Assembly (NCBI GenBank): GCA_029721435.1
Contig: CM056576.1
Location: 64,933,876-64,997,875 of the forward strand
Length of the DNA: 64,000 nucleotides
DNA from: Gymnothorax reevesii
Taxonomy: Eukaryota > Chordata > Actinopteri > Anguilliformes > Muraenidae
Direction: 5' to 3'
Below the pieces are notes generated by a model that was given only the letters and a program-made list of their open reading frames with translations, did no database searches and was not told the origin of the DNA. Positions 45,250 through 55,382 of the stretch are shown in pieces. Within the stretch, counting starts at the first letter, position 1; each line of letters begins with the position of its first letter. The position numbers and the translations under genes were made by a program.

Positions 45250-46380
45250 TGCTTTTCGTCCATAATTTCAAAACTTTTTCGTATATCACTTCAGTAGCTT
45301 GTTTGACCTCATCTAGCATGTACACACTCTCTTGTGTGTGCCATGGCATGCTCCGGATCAAGCGTACCCCAGGGTCCTGAGGAATAGCTTGCCACTCCTC
45401 CACCAGTGCCTTTTGGTGGGTCTGAACATTGTTTTGAGGTTGTTATTGAGCACAAACTTGCCTGTAGAGGATATCCCACAAATGTTCTATTGGGTAAAGG
45501 TCAAGAGATCTCGCTGCCCAGTCCATTGCCTCAATACACTCCCAATCTAGACAAGCCATTGAGATCCGTGCAGTATGTGAAAGGGCATTGTCCTGCATAA
45601 GAATGAAGTTATCAATAGCAGCAGCATATGGTCCCACGATAGGATCCAGGATCTCATTGCAGTCATTGTGCCCCCTTTTAGCATATGAAGATTGGTACGT
45701 CCATCTATGGCCATCCCTCCCCACAGCATGGCTGAGCCACCACCATAGCGGTCATTCTCAACAATGTCACATTGAGCATATCTCTCCCCCTGGTGTCTCC
45801 AAACTCTGATGCCTCTGTCACAGCTAGAAACCAAATATTTGTGCTCATCTGTAAGCAGTACAGGCCTCAAATGACGCTGTTGTCAAGTCTGGTGGTCATG
45901 ACCAAACTCCAGACAAGCTCTGCAGTGTTCTGCAGTGGGCACCGAGCGGGTCGTCTCCTTCTTAAACGAGACTCGTGCAATCTGTTCCACATTGTTTGCT
46001 CACTAACACAGACATTGGTGGCCTGTTGAAAATTATTTGCAGAGTTCTAGCCATAGACTGACAATTCCGGAGTGCAAAGCTATGGAGATAACGGTCCTGA
46101 CCAGGTGTAACAGCTTTCTTGCGACCTTGACCTGGTCCTCTGGTGTAGCTTCCTGTCTCCTGAAAGTTGTTCCACAACCATGCGACAACATCACAAGCTA
46201 CCTCAAACCTGTTTGCCGCTGCCCTCTGGGTTGAACCATCCTCCAGTAACTGTATTGCTCTCCCCACCTCAGCCTTGCTAAAAAAAAAATAATAAAACAT
46301 CTGTAACCTTCTGAGGTGGTACCCTAGATTAGAATAGAAAATGCACTTGAGTTGCGGAATCACAAGAACCACAATCACAC
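45250..46380 (-). mobile_element. Tc1-like transposase, minus strand, DD34E layout
   Basis: Reading downward from 46378, a helix-turn-helix (AEVGRAIQLLEDGSTQRAAA, then a GPGQGRKKAV hook) is followed by VTPGQDRYLHSFALRNCQS. In a second frame come LLTDEHK (first catalytic Asp), VWRHQGERYAQC and GGGSAMLWGGMAI. In a third frame come MQDNALSHTA (second Asp) and YPIEHLWD (Glu). The second Asp and the Glu are separated by 34 residues, the Tc1 spacing. The C-terminus extends to about 45250 (EEWQAIPQDPGVRLIRSM). At least two frameshifts inactivate it. I did not find matching terminal repeats. Confidence 0.8.
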
Positions 46381-47060
46381 ATGCTGCTAAAAACCAAACT
46401 TTAGATCAGAGTTTCCCAGTCTCACCCCACCCATTGTCGATAGAGATGTTGAGAAAAGACTGCAATGCAAGGGGTACTTAACAGTTTGAGTGATATTTAG
46501 TTGTAATTGGCATGAGCTGCTTTCAAAATGTTGCCTTCTTTAATGGTTTTAGCAGTGTTTATTCAATACATTTAATTTCAAATTTTAATTGAATTGTTAT
46601 ATTTACAGAGTTAGGGACTTTTCCTGTGTAATAAATCCACTTCAACAGGATTTCATTAGACAGAAAGCCACTGAAACTCAGGAGTTGCCCGAGTACCTCA
46701 GCTGAACAAGCAGAACCACGTTGGATTATTTTAATAAAATGAAAATCGATGCATAATAAAGCAAAATGACATATGTAAGTAAGCTTGGAGGTGTTTTGCC
46801 GAAATGGTACTGTGCTCCATCATTGTCTTTTTCAAAGCTGCAGTATACAGAAAAACATCCTTCCCAACTGTTTATCATAGCAAAACAATGTGGGCACTGG
46901 AACAAGATTGCTGACAGCCATGTTTTTGTTGTTGGTTGTTAGGGAGCCATGTCAGGCACTACCAGAACTCAATTGGCCAGTGTGTCACCTCGTGTTTATA
47001 CGTTGGGAAAACAAGAAAATTCCTTATCATTATGGTGAACTTAAGAAATAAATGAATGAG

Positions 47061-47245
47061 ATTATACACCGATGAGCCAAAACATGATGATCACTCGCAA
47101 ATGAACTGAATAACTTTGACAATCTCAGATAAACACCATATGTGATGGTCTGTAAACAGACGTTACAGTGCATGGTTAGTAAACATTATTCAACGTGTTG
47201 CATGCTGGAGGCATAAGGGGGGTATGCAGTATTAGGCAGATAGAT
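47061..47245 (+). mobile_element. Tc1/mariner terminal fragment
   Basis: TATACACCGATGAGCCAAAA followed by CATGATGATCACTCGC resembles the fish Tc1-family end that reads ACCGATCAGCCATAACATTA. Downstream ATTAGGCAG (about 47231) fits the same leader. Only one end is present. Confidence 0.5.
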
Positions 47246-47678
47246 GTTTTTACAATAATTTAAATACTTAAGATAGGAAAAAATTTTGCCTGGTTTCCTC
47301 CAGTTCAGGTTGTCTTATGTGTTTTAAATTCAATTTGTTGTATCACAATGCATCTAAATATGCACATGGTTTAAAAGAATATCATATAATTGAATGCAAC
47401 ACAAACTTTGCATCCATCCTCAGTGACACTAGTCGAACAAATGTTTATTTGGATTCTTGAACCTAAGGTGCATTCATGCCTTAATTGAGTGATCCACCCA
47501 GTTACATTGGTTAGGAGGTAAACCAATCACAGAATTGATATAAATCCCTCCCTCCCCTGAAGCATTCCTTATGGCCCCACCCATATACAGTCTATGAGAA
47601 GGATCTGAGCTTTTTTCAACTAGTTCTGGTCCGCATTTTATAATATTCATGTAAAAAAAAATTTCCATTCCAACTTTG

Positions 47679-48000
47679 GTGGGCGCAGTGGTTAGCACTG
47701 CCGCCTCACAGCAAGAACATCATCGGATCGAATCTGCATGGGGCCATTCTGTCTGGCTTTTGCATGTTCTCCTGTTGTTTGTGTGGGTTTCCACCAGGTA
47801 CTCCGGTTTCCCCCACCCAGAAAAACATGCATCATAGGAACAGTTTGCCCAGTACCTCTGACCAAGGAACTGGCGTTAGAACTGGAGTTGGTCCCTGTGC
47901 GCTGCTCTGTGGCTGCCCACTGCTCCTAACTATAGGATGGGTTAAATACAGAGGACAGACTACCCCACAGGGTTCAATAAAGCGTATCTATCTTATCTTA
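47679..48000 (+). mobile_element. tRNA-derived SINE of HE1/V-SINE type
   Basis: The tRNA-like head GCGCAGTGGTTAGCAC (A-box) and GGATCGAATCTGC (B-box) are followed by the conserved body TTTTGCATGTTCTCCTG.., GTGTGGGTTTCCACC, CTCCGGTTTCCCCCAC. It ends AATAAAGCGTATCTATCTTATCTTA. This body is a well-known fish SINE core. The ORFs 47738-47929 and 47764-48051 fall within it and are not genes. Confidence 0.85.
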
Positions 48001-48445
48001 ACCAGTTTTTTTCATAGCCTTTATCAGGTGCATAGTTATGAACATTTTTAGAGAATGACAGAAAACTTTGATAGGTGGTAACTTATTAATTTCCTCACAT
48101 TCACCTCCCCCTTATCTTTTGGAATGTCGTCTGTTCAGCCTCTCCTACTGCTCACAACCCTGCAGATGCTTAAGGTCAAAAAAGAGACATTTTTTGGATC
48201 ATTAGACCCAACAGGGTAGTGTACTGCGAGTTTCCTGTCAGTTTTTACGCCCCTCAAAAAATTGTGCCACTTCTTGAGACAACAGAGGGCTCCATTATAA
48301 CAGTCTTATGTGACCTCCAACATGGCAGGAGAAAACCCCTCTGTCTTGTAAGCCTGAATTTTGCCTGTGATTTGCCTAAACCACTAATTTTGGACCCCAG
48401 AATTATTGACAGGCCTGATTGTAATTGCTCTAAAAATTCTATTTG

Positions 48446-48826
48446 AGCCCCTCAGAACAATAGAGGTCTAACTCCATTTTTTATCATTTTAAGAAAACAG
48501 CTTCCAAAGTTTCGACGTTGTGAAATTCAGCATGCCAGTAAGTATTTAGACCTGTCATGAAGTGACATCCTTTGAATTTTTGCTTTCATGGTCAGAAAGT
48601 ATTTTGTTGTCAACGTTGACAATTTTTATTATTTTTGCATGTTTCGCTTAAAAACTAAGAATTTTGGAGTTAGACCACTCTTGCACTACTATTTATATTT
48701 CAGAAGTGGAACTAACAATCTTCTGGCCCATTATTGCATGAATGGATTTTACCTTTAGCATGAGAAATATGGGTCTAACTCGGAAAACTAGAAAATAGGA
48801 GTTAGATCACTTTTGTTCTGAGGGGG
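48446..48826. mobile_element. MITE with CCCCTCAGAACAA ends
   Basis: CCCCTCAGAACAATAGAGGT (48448 on) and, inverted from 48826, CCCCCTCAGAACAAAAGTGA pair over about 33 bp, continuing into TCTAACTCC. The 380-bp interior repeats the GGAGTTAGACCAC motif (48669) and is non-coding. Possible short duplication ATTTGA/ATTTAA at the flanks. Confidence 0.7.
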
Positions 48827-49043
48827 TCATTTAAAAAGAGAGAGAAACTCAAATTGCCAACGAGTGTGAAATACTGCACTTTATTAATGCTTCAATTTGA
48901 CCAATCAAATAAATTTATTAACCCTCAACATGCTAATCACTGCTATAGTCTCACAAGATGCAAAATATATAAAGCAAAATTTCAGACTTCAGCCTTCAAA
49001 AGGTTCACAATTTTGTCAATTTTTAGCAGGCAAATTAGCTGTC

Positions 49044-49095
49044 AATGACCTTCAGAAGGGTTCACAGGTACCTATGAGTCCTTCTGAAGGTCATT
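49044..49095. repeat. Perfect 16-bp hairpin
   Basis: AATGACCTTCAGAAGG (49044-49059) is exactly inverted at 49080-49095, with a 20-base loop. Confidence 0.88.
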
Positions 49096-49797
49096 TGTCA
49101 ACTAAATAACGAATGATTAACTTTTGGAGGGACAGGGTGAGTAAAAATTAAGCACTTTAAGGGTGAAGTTATTTAAAAATTGTTTTCCCCAAATTAAGGG
49201 TGCAAATTAAATGGCACTCTTGGTTTAGTACAAAGATAATAGCATGGACTATTCACTGTTTGATGAGGCACACATTTTAGGAGATTTTGGGCCATTCCTC
49301 TATGCAGAGCCTTTTAAGATCAGTTGCATTCTTGGGGTTGCGCTTGTCAGCTGCCCTCTTCGGTGAAGTCTGCGGTTTTTGATTGGATTGAGGTGCAGTG
49401 ACTGAGGTACTTTTTACAGAACACTGATCTTATCTTGGAACCACGTGGTGGATTTTCAGGTGTTTTGCTGGAACAACCACCAGCAGTCAAGTGTCAGCCC
49501 GATGCCAACCTGCATGTTGCCTGAAACATGCTGCATTTTCTGTTTACTCACATTGTCTCTTGAGAAATGAGCAAAAATACAAGAAATTGGGAGGGGATAA
49601 GTGCTGTCTCCCTGCACTGTAAAAACTGACTAAAGAACATTGAACAGTGATATTTCATTTTAGCGCAGATGTTTGCAGCCAGTGTCATGGGACCCCCTTA
49701 ATGTGTTGATATACGTTTCATTCTAATGTGCATTAGTTTGGCATAAATATTCACCAGGGCAAATATATTTTTATGTTATTAATATTTATCCTTTCTT

Positions 49798-50225
49798 TAA
49801 CCAGGGAAGTCTCACTGAGACAGATCTTTTTTTTCCAAGGGAGCCCTCAGGGTTGAGGTGTAGCAGAAGCAAACAAATTGCGCAGCCAATTAGATCAGGG
49901 GATGATTAGGTGGCTAGTTGAAAGAGCCAGGTTGAGAATTTAGCCATGACATCGGGGAACCCCCTACTCTTGTCGAAGAACGTCATAGGATGTTTAATGA
50001 CCTCCATGAGTCAGGACCTGCATCTCCTTCAGTACAGCGTTCCCATCACTGCTCTGGGGCATTGGGGATTATCCCATCAGAGGGGAGATCGCTACTGGCT
50101 CACCAACACCTCTTCCAGCAGCAACTTTGTTTTCCCAGATGGTCCCCCAACCAAATACTAGCCTAGCCCACACCTTCTTAGCTTCAGCCACGCAGCTGGT
50201 GCAGATCAAGGAGTGTTACCAAATT
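49798..50225 (-). mobile_element. 5S-rRNA-derived SINE (SINE3-like), antisense
   Basis: On the minus strand, 50193 to 50113 reads GGCTGAAGCTAAGAAGG.. then CTAGTATTTGGTTGGGGGAC and TCTGGGAA. This follows the 3' half of 5S rRNA, including its internal promoter region (GAAGCTAAGCAGG and TACTTGGATGGGAGACC in functional 5S). The remainder to 49798 is the familiar fish body (GATAATCCCCAATGCCCCAG.., ending CTTGGAAAAA..ATCTGTCTCAGTGAGAC). The 5S-like part is clearly diverged and not a functional rRNA gene. Confidence 0.8.
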
Positions 50226-51510
50226 CGAAATGATATTTTCCAAAAATTTGCAAGTCCTGGGCTCCTTACATTTGCATAAAGATTTAAGCATGCATTCTAC
50301 GTGCTCTTTGCATTCAAAAGGCTTTGTCATAAAGCACCTGCTTGAATGTTAGTATTTGGGTGGCTCTTCTTAAAACTTAGATTTCATCTTGGTACAACTG
50401 ACTGTCAGTACTTGAGCCATCATTTCTCTAAGTCTTTGTAATAAAATATCAAGTTCATAGTTCTCCTTGGCATTTTCAAGGGGCAGAAGGCACATACTTT
50501 TAACCATATTAAATGTGTTGAGAACATACCCTTTCTTTAAAAGTTAGTAAAGAGTGAAGTAAAGATCAAATGATTTCTCACTGATTTTGTATGCCTGTAA
50601 TGGCATATCCAAGCTATATTTTCAAGAATTGTGCTGTGTTTATTGATATTATTATTTTAGTCCTTTGGTGAAGTGGAACTTGCTTCATGAATTGGTTGGT
50701 GTTTAACTTTTTCCCGGGAGTATATATCTGAGATTAGACGATAAGGTTAGAGTTGAGAACTCAGCCAATGAATCAAGCATGAAAATTTGCTGCATACAGT
50801 ATGTCAGCCACTGTCACTGACTTTGTGTGACTGCAACATTTTGCCCTGTGATTGAGTATTGTTTTGGCTCAAAGGGTGAGAGGGTGTATCTTCACTTTCC
50901 AGTCAGCAGGTTGCTGCTTCATTTTTCTATTGAAAACATGCCTTTATTCGGAAAATGTCTTTCCAGTTAGCAAGGTCATAAACACCAACATTGTTATCAC
51001 AATGATCTGTGCGCAGTTTAATGAAGCCTGAACATACAGTTTCATGCTGATGACTGGACTGCAAATGATACTGTGAACTTGCAGTCCTGATTGGACTTGA
51101 GAAACAAATCTCTTTGAAGGAAAATTTGATTGAAGCTTGCAGCATCACTTGCATGCTAGCTAGCTTACAACAGCCCTGTTGTATTTCACCTGAATGTTGG
51201 TGACTAGAAATAGATAATTGTTAGGTTGATATAGCTGTCCCTGTCTGCCTTGTGTGGCTGGAATTTGTGCTTTCTGCTCAGAGAGTATTTTAAAATACTG
51301 TTGTACATAATGGATAGCCATTAAACATCCAGGGCATTGTTAAGATATACAGCTATACAAGGAAACACTCAGTGTTCCTGTATGGTGAGCCTGTAGTAGA
51401 TATTCAGTTTATTCAGTTTCAGAGTTTGATATTTGTACTTTCACAATGCAATAGTTTATACACTAGGCTAGACAACCAGTTGAGACACAGTCTGCTCTAA
51501 TACTGTTTCT
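50226..51510. other. Unclassified sequence before the large exon
   Basis: No repeat or exon was recognised; the ORF 50927-51154 on the minus strand has no known motif. Confidence 0.35.
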
Positions 51511-51524
51511 TTCATTGGCTGCAG

Positions 51525-53012
51525 GGGGGAAACTTTGGTCCCATGTCAGCAAGTTCCTGAACAAGAGCCGTGAGGAGAGCTTTGACATCCCATTCATCCA
51601 GAAAACTCACACAAAGGCAGTTCATGAGGCAGAGCACATGGAGCCACAGGAGAGTGGGACCAGTTGCAGCAGCAGCAGTCTGGAGAGCTCCGCCCTTTTG
51701 GCCCTACCCCTGAAAACCAGCCTAACACCCAGCTCTCAGGATGACAGCTGCACACAGGATGAAGCGGCTGACACTGGGCCCTGTGGGCCCCCACCAGACT
51801 CGGGGGGCACATCCTCTGAGGAAGAGTGCACTGATAGCTACCTCACACTGTGCAATGAGTATGAGCAGGAAAAGGTAGAACCTCACCCACTGGGGGATGA
51901 GGGACCGCTTCAACAAGTGGCCCCTGAGGTTCCGCCCTCTCCCAGGTACCAATCCCTGCTCAGTGATGACAGTCTAGGTTCCACCGTTGCTGCCCAGGAG
52001 CTCAGCTTCTTCACTGAAGATGAGCTCCATATGGAGCCAGCTGAAGTGTTTAGCCCTGCCCAAGTTGCATCGCCTGACTCCTTAGGCGAGTCCAAGAGGA
52101 CACCCATGGAGTTTTTCCGCATCGATAGCAAAGAAAGTGTTACCGAGTTCTTTTGCCCTGAGGCCTCCTGTGAAAAGCCGAAGACTAAACCTGCCGCAGA
52201 ACTCCTCCTTACTGCTGCTGCTGAGCTGGTCCTGGAGTCAGATGATGGAGGCAACTTGATAGATCCCAGTGGTTTGGACATTGACACAATGTCTTACGAG
52301 TCAGTGCCAGTCATCTCCTTTAAGGAGGCTATGGTCGCAGAGGATGAGGGACGTCCTCCGGACCTCTTAGTCAACCTGCCAGGCATTGTCGCAGACACAT
52401 TGCTGTCTGAGGAGCTAGTGGGAGAAGTTCTGATGAGCACAGCCAAAGCCTCCCCAAAATTCGGCAGGCCGGATGTTTTGCAGCTGCATCAAGCTGTTGT
52501 GGAGAAGGACATTACCCCTGCCCTCTCAGGACTAGATGACAAAGACCACATCCCTGCTCCTACAGGTACAGCCGAGCTTGAGGATGAACTCGTTCCTGAA
52601 GTGTCAGAGGCCGCCTTGGTCCACAAACTCCCATCTTTTTCCTCTTCTTCAGCCTCAAATGTGTCATTGCGAGGTGATACGTTGCCAAACGCCGGGGAAT
52701 TCTCGGCAAAGCCAGAAAGTCTTTTAGGCTCCGGCACAAAGGCTGATTTGTTGGCCTTCCAGCTCACCCCTCATTGTGAAGGGGTAGAAAACACAACCAG
52801 GACCATGGCTGAGGAGAACAAAATGGAAAGAGACATCTCACAGCTCTTCAAAGACTTGGACAGACGTTTGCTCATAGCTGCCCAGGCCCATATACCTGAA
52901 GAATGCGTCCGAAGCTGGGCTGTGGAAATAATTTTAGCTCTTGACGCTCTTCACCACGAGGGAATCATCTGCCGTGATCTGAACCCCAACAACATCTTGC
53001 TCAACGACAGAG
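51525..53012 (+). CDS. rps6kc1: rps6kc1 large exon: kinase insert and catalytic loop
   Basis: 1,488 bp, phase 1 in and 1 out. The acceptor is CATTGGCTGCAG (51524) and the donor AGA G|GTCAGT. It starts G-K-L-W-S-H-V-S-K-F-L-N-K-S, continuing the kinase hinge. About 430 residues of acidic, Ser/Pro-rich insert follow, with blocks familiar from RPS6KC1: LKTSLTPSSQDDS (51711-51749), SSEEECTDSYLTLCNEYEQE, PMEFFRIDSK (52107-52136), VPVISFKEA and DLLVNLPGIV. The C-lobe resumes at KMERDISQLFKDLDRRL, then LDALHHEGIICRDLNPNN (52940-52993). The catalytic-loop H-R-D is C-R-D here (Cys codon 52970-52972) while Asp and Asn remain. The Met at 51515 lies in the intron and is not a start. Confidence 0.97.
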
Positions 53013-53300
53013 GTCAGTGTCTTTTTTTGCTTTCTCTTTCATTTTTTTGGAGCCGAATGCATTTTCTTTTCTGTTAGCTTCTGCTTCCAATTATCTGAGT
53101 AGATGTTTTATCCCATAATTACTGTCTTCATTTCCTTTTATTATCAATGCGGCAGATTCACCGGCAGTAATAGCTTCTAGTACTTAATGATGCCATTATT
53201 CTTAATGAGACTGTTTTCAGTTACAAAGGAATAATTACAGTCCGTTTCCTCTGGAAAAGCTGAAAGGGGGTGTTGAAGGTGTTTTGATTTTTGTTTTCAG
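53013..53300 (+). other. rps6kc1: rps6kc1 intron, 288 bp
   Basis: GTCAGT donor (unusual C at +3) and TTTTTGTTTTCAG acceptor. Nothing else is seen. The large-exon ORF runs on into it only to a stop at 53075-53077. Confidence 0.93.
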
Positions 53301-53390
53301 GACACATTCAGCTGACGTACTTCTGCAGTTGGAGTGAGGTCGAAGACTCATGTGACAGGGAGGCCATTGCTGGAATGTTCTGCGCTCCAG
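53301..53390 (+). CDS. rps6kc1: rps6kc1 internal exon: activation segment
   Basis: 90 bp, phase 1/1, bounded by TTTTCAG (acceptor) and GTCAGA (donor). It encodes G-H-I-Q-L-T-Y-F-C-S-W-S-E-V-E-D-S-C-D and ends M-F-C-A-P plus the first base of the next codon, expected to be the Glu of the A-P-E motif. The canonical DFG metal-binding motif is replaced by Y-F-C (53318-53326), as is also the case (Y-F-x) in mammalian RPS6KC1 as I recall it. With C-R-D in place of H-R-D, this supports a pseudokinase or atypical kinase. The following exon, with the D-W-W-S-L-G-like segment, was not found before 64000. Confidence 0.94.
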
Positions 53391-54060
53391 GTCAGAATAT
53401 TTTCTTTAGATTGTGTGCTGATATTTTTTCTCTTATGATTCATTTGTATGTTGGGCTCAACAAATTGGGTGTTCTTGTTTTTTTTTTTTTTGGCTGCATC
53501 ACTTTGCTTTATAGATGTTTCAATTCCAGCTCCCTACTTTATATATTTAAGTTGTAGGTGAGGTGACACCCATCATATTGTATTTTCATTTTGATCAACT
53601 GGGTTTTTCCTTGTTATATTTTTATATTACCTTTCTACCTCCTTTATATTCATACTTTCTAAACTGAATTTGCAACTGTATTAGGAACACATTCATAGTA
53701 CAATATTACTAGCGCACCAGCAACTGATGAAAGATGTTAATGAAATTTCATTCCTGCCTCTGGGAGTGGGATCATGACGTGAGATCTGTTGTGTCTGCCT
53801 TTTTGTCACGATTAGTCAGTGCCAGGCATATGTCATAGTTTAACATAGCTTGTTGTGCTTAATATTTATTTTTATGAAATAAATTCAAATATTGAACAAT
53901 GAATAACATTTATTGAACCATGGTGGGCACATGGAGTGATATTTCTGCCAACATTGTTCAGTACAGCGCACCGCAATGGAGTTTATCATACTGCATTTTA
54001 TATTACTGTTTTATATCATACTGCACTTTAATACAAGGAATTTAGAAGAATATTCATGCT

Positions 54061-54206
54061 TTTTGATGGTTTACATTTGGCAAATAGAGTGTGAAACTAA
54101 ATGCCACATGTGACAGGCAACAGGTTTATTTAGAACCTCAGAAAAATAGAGCAAACCTCAAAAAAGCACTTGGGCACATTAGCCAAACAGAGAAAAGTCA
54201 GTGCAA
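54061..54206 (+). repeat. Direct repeat A, about 145 bp
   Basis: Shares ATTTGGCA.ATAGAG.GTGAAACTAAAT, GTGACAGGCAACAGG, TTTATTTAG.ACC and TAGAGCAAACCTCAAAAAAG with 55144-55285, in the same orientation and about 1,080 bp apart. Confidence 0.85.
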
Positions 54207-55143
54207 CCTACTGATGGTTGGTAAATTAAGCGGGTCCAATGAAGAGTATGTAATGAGGGTCAAGTGCTGGTGATAATTGAGTAATTGATAAATGGATGAG
54301 ACCAGTTTTTAGAAGACTGGAAATGCCAAACGATGGTAGGATGGAGCAGATGGGGGCGGCGCTGAGGGTGTGGCAATCCCGAACCCTTGCTGGTGAGACA
54401 GAAGATCTTGAAGGGCTCCACAAACAGATATGCCACCTTCTGGTTTCACCACACCCTCTGAAAGTGAATGTGGGCAGAGGTCCACAACTTTGCTCATTGA
54501 TGGCCTGACGGAACCATTCTTCCACCACTGGAACTCTGGATCAGCTCCCAAGGGAATGAAGGAGGGTAGTGACTAATCTCTGACTTGAAAAGAGGTTACT
54601 CCAGTAGAGGAGAGCTTGAGGGAATTCTGGGCTAATCTAATCTAGCTGGGCCACTTATCTTCCTTATTTTGCCCAGCTGGACACGAAGGTCAGAGTTGGA
54701 GGCAGGTAGTATAAGTGAGCGCATCCTTGAAGGCCCAACTTCTTCTTCATCCCATACCACTGCGACCAGGATCCATTCCAGCTGGAGGATTGGCCCTGGG
54801 TCAGTGGCAGCTCCTGGGTCATGGACTCAGAGACAGTTCTTGCCATCTGGATGACAGGCAATGTAAACTGGAACCAAAAGAAAAAATCTTGGCCCCCTTG
54901 CCTTCCCAGGGGTTCAATTGCTTGGCTGCCCTAGGGCACTTTAGGGTCTGTAGTCCTTGCATACAAGAAAAGCCTCTTGAGCTTCCTCAAGCCAAAACCT
55001 GGCTCCTCTCCTCTCCTCTCTTGCCAACCACAAAATCACAAGCTCCCAGTCGCCTACAACACAGTTCAGTGCAACTGACAGCTTCGAGGTGAAGTACATG
55101 CTGGGATTCAGTTTCAGGGCTTTGCCCTGCTGCTTGGACTGGT
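54207..55143. other. Interior between the two direct repeats
   Basis: About 940 bp, richer in G+C than its surroundings. Overlapping ORFs occur on both strands (54226-54528 minus, 54715-55092 plus), but none shows a known domain. It may be the body of a short LTR-type element or sequence between two independent repeat insertions. Confidence 0.4.
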
Positions 55144-55285
55144 TTTTTATGGTTTTCATTTGGCAGATAGAGCGTGAAACTAAATACTTCATGTGACAGG
55201 CAACAGGTTTATTTAGGACCGCACCAAAATAGAGCAAACCTCAAAAAAGCACTCGGGCACATTTGCCAAACACGAAGAACGGTCA
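55144..55285 (+). repeat. Direct repeat B, about 142 bp
   Basis: Partner of 54061-54206 with roughly 85% identity by eye; both are preceded by TTTTT.ATGGTTT. Confidence 0.85.
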
Positions 55286-55382
55286 CTACTGAATCCACAG
55301 ATGCATTTTAAGGCTTCACCATGCAAAGTCGAAGCAATACATCACCATTGTCAAAGCACTGCCAACCTCTCTGTGCTCTCTA

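Larger units (their letters stand above)
29232..51524 (+). other. rps6kc1: rps6kc1 intron, 22.3 kb
   Basis: GTATGC donor; acceptor TTTCTTTCATTGGCTGCAG ending at 51524. It is rich in Tc1/mariner pieces. Stretches 29232-30640, 31555-32665, 33102-35104, 37950-40949, 42771-44504, 46381-47060, 48001-48445 and 50226-51500 hold no feature I can classify. Confidence 0.9.

Noticed and set aside
50113..50193. Functional 5S rRNA gene
   Set aside because: Only the 3' half, diverged, and fused to a SINE body.
51515..51524. ATG at 51515 as a start codon of a shorter gene
   Set aside because: It lies in the intron upstream of a good acceptor, and the exon joins in phase to 29231.
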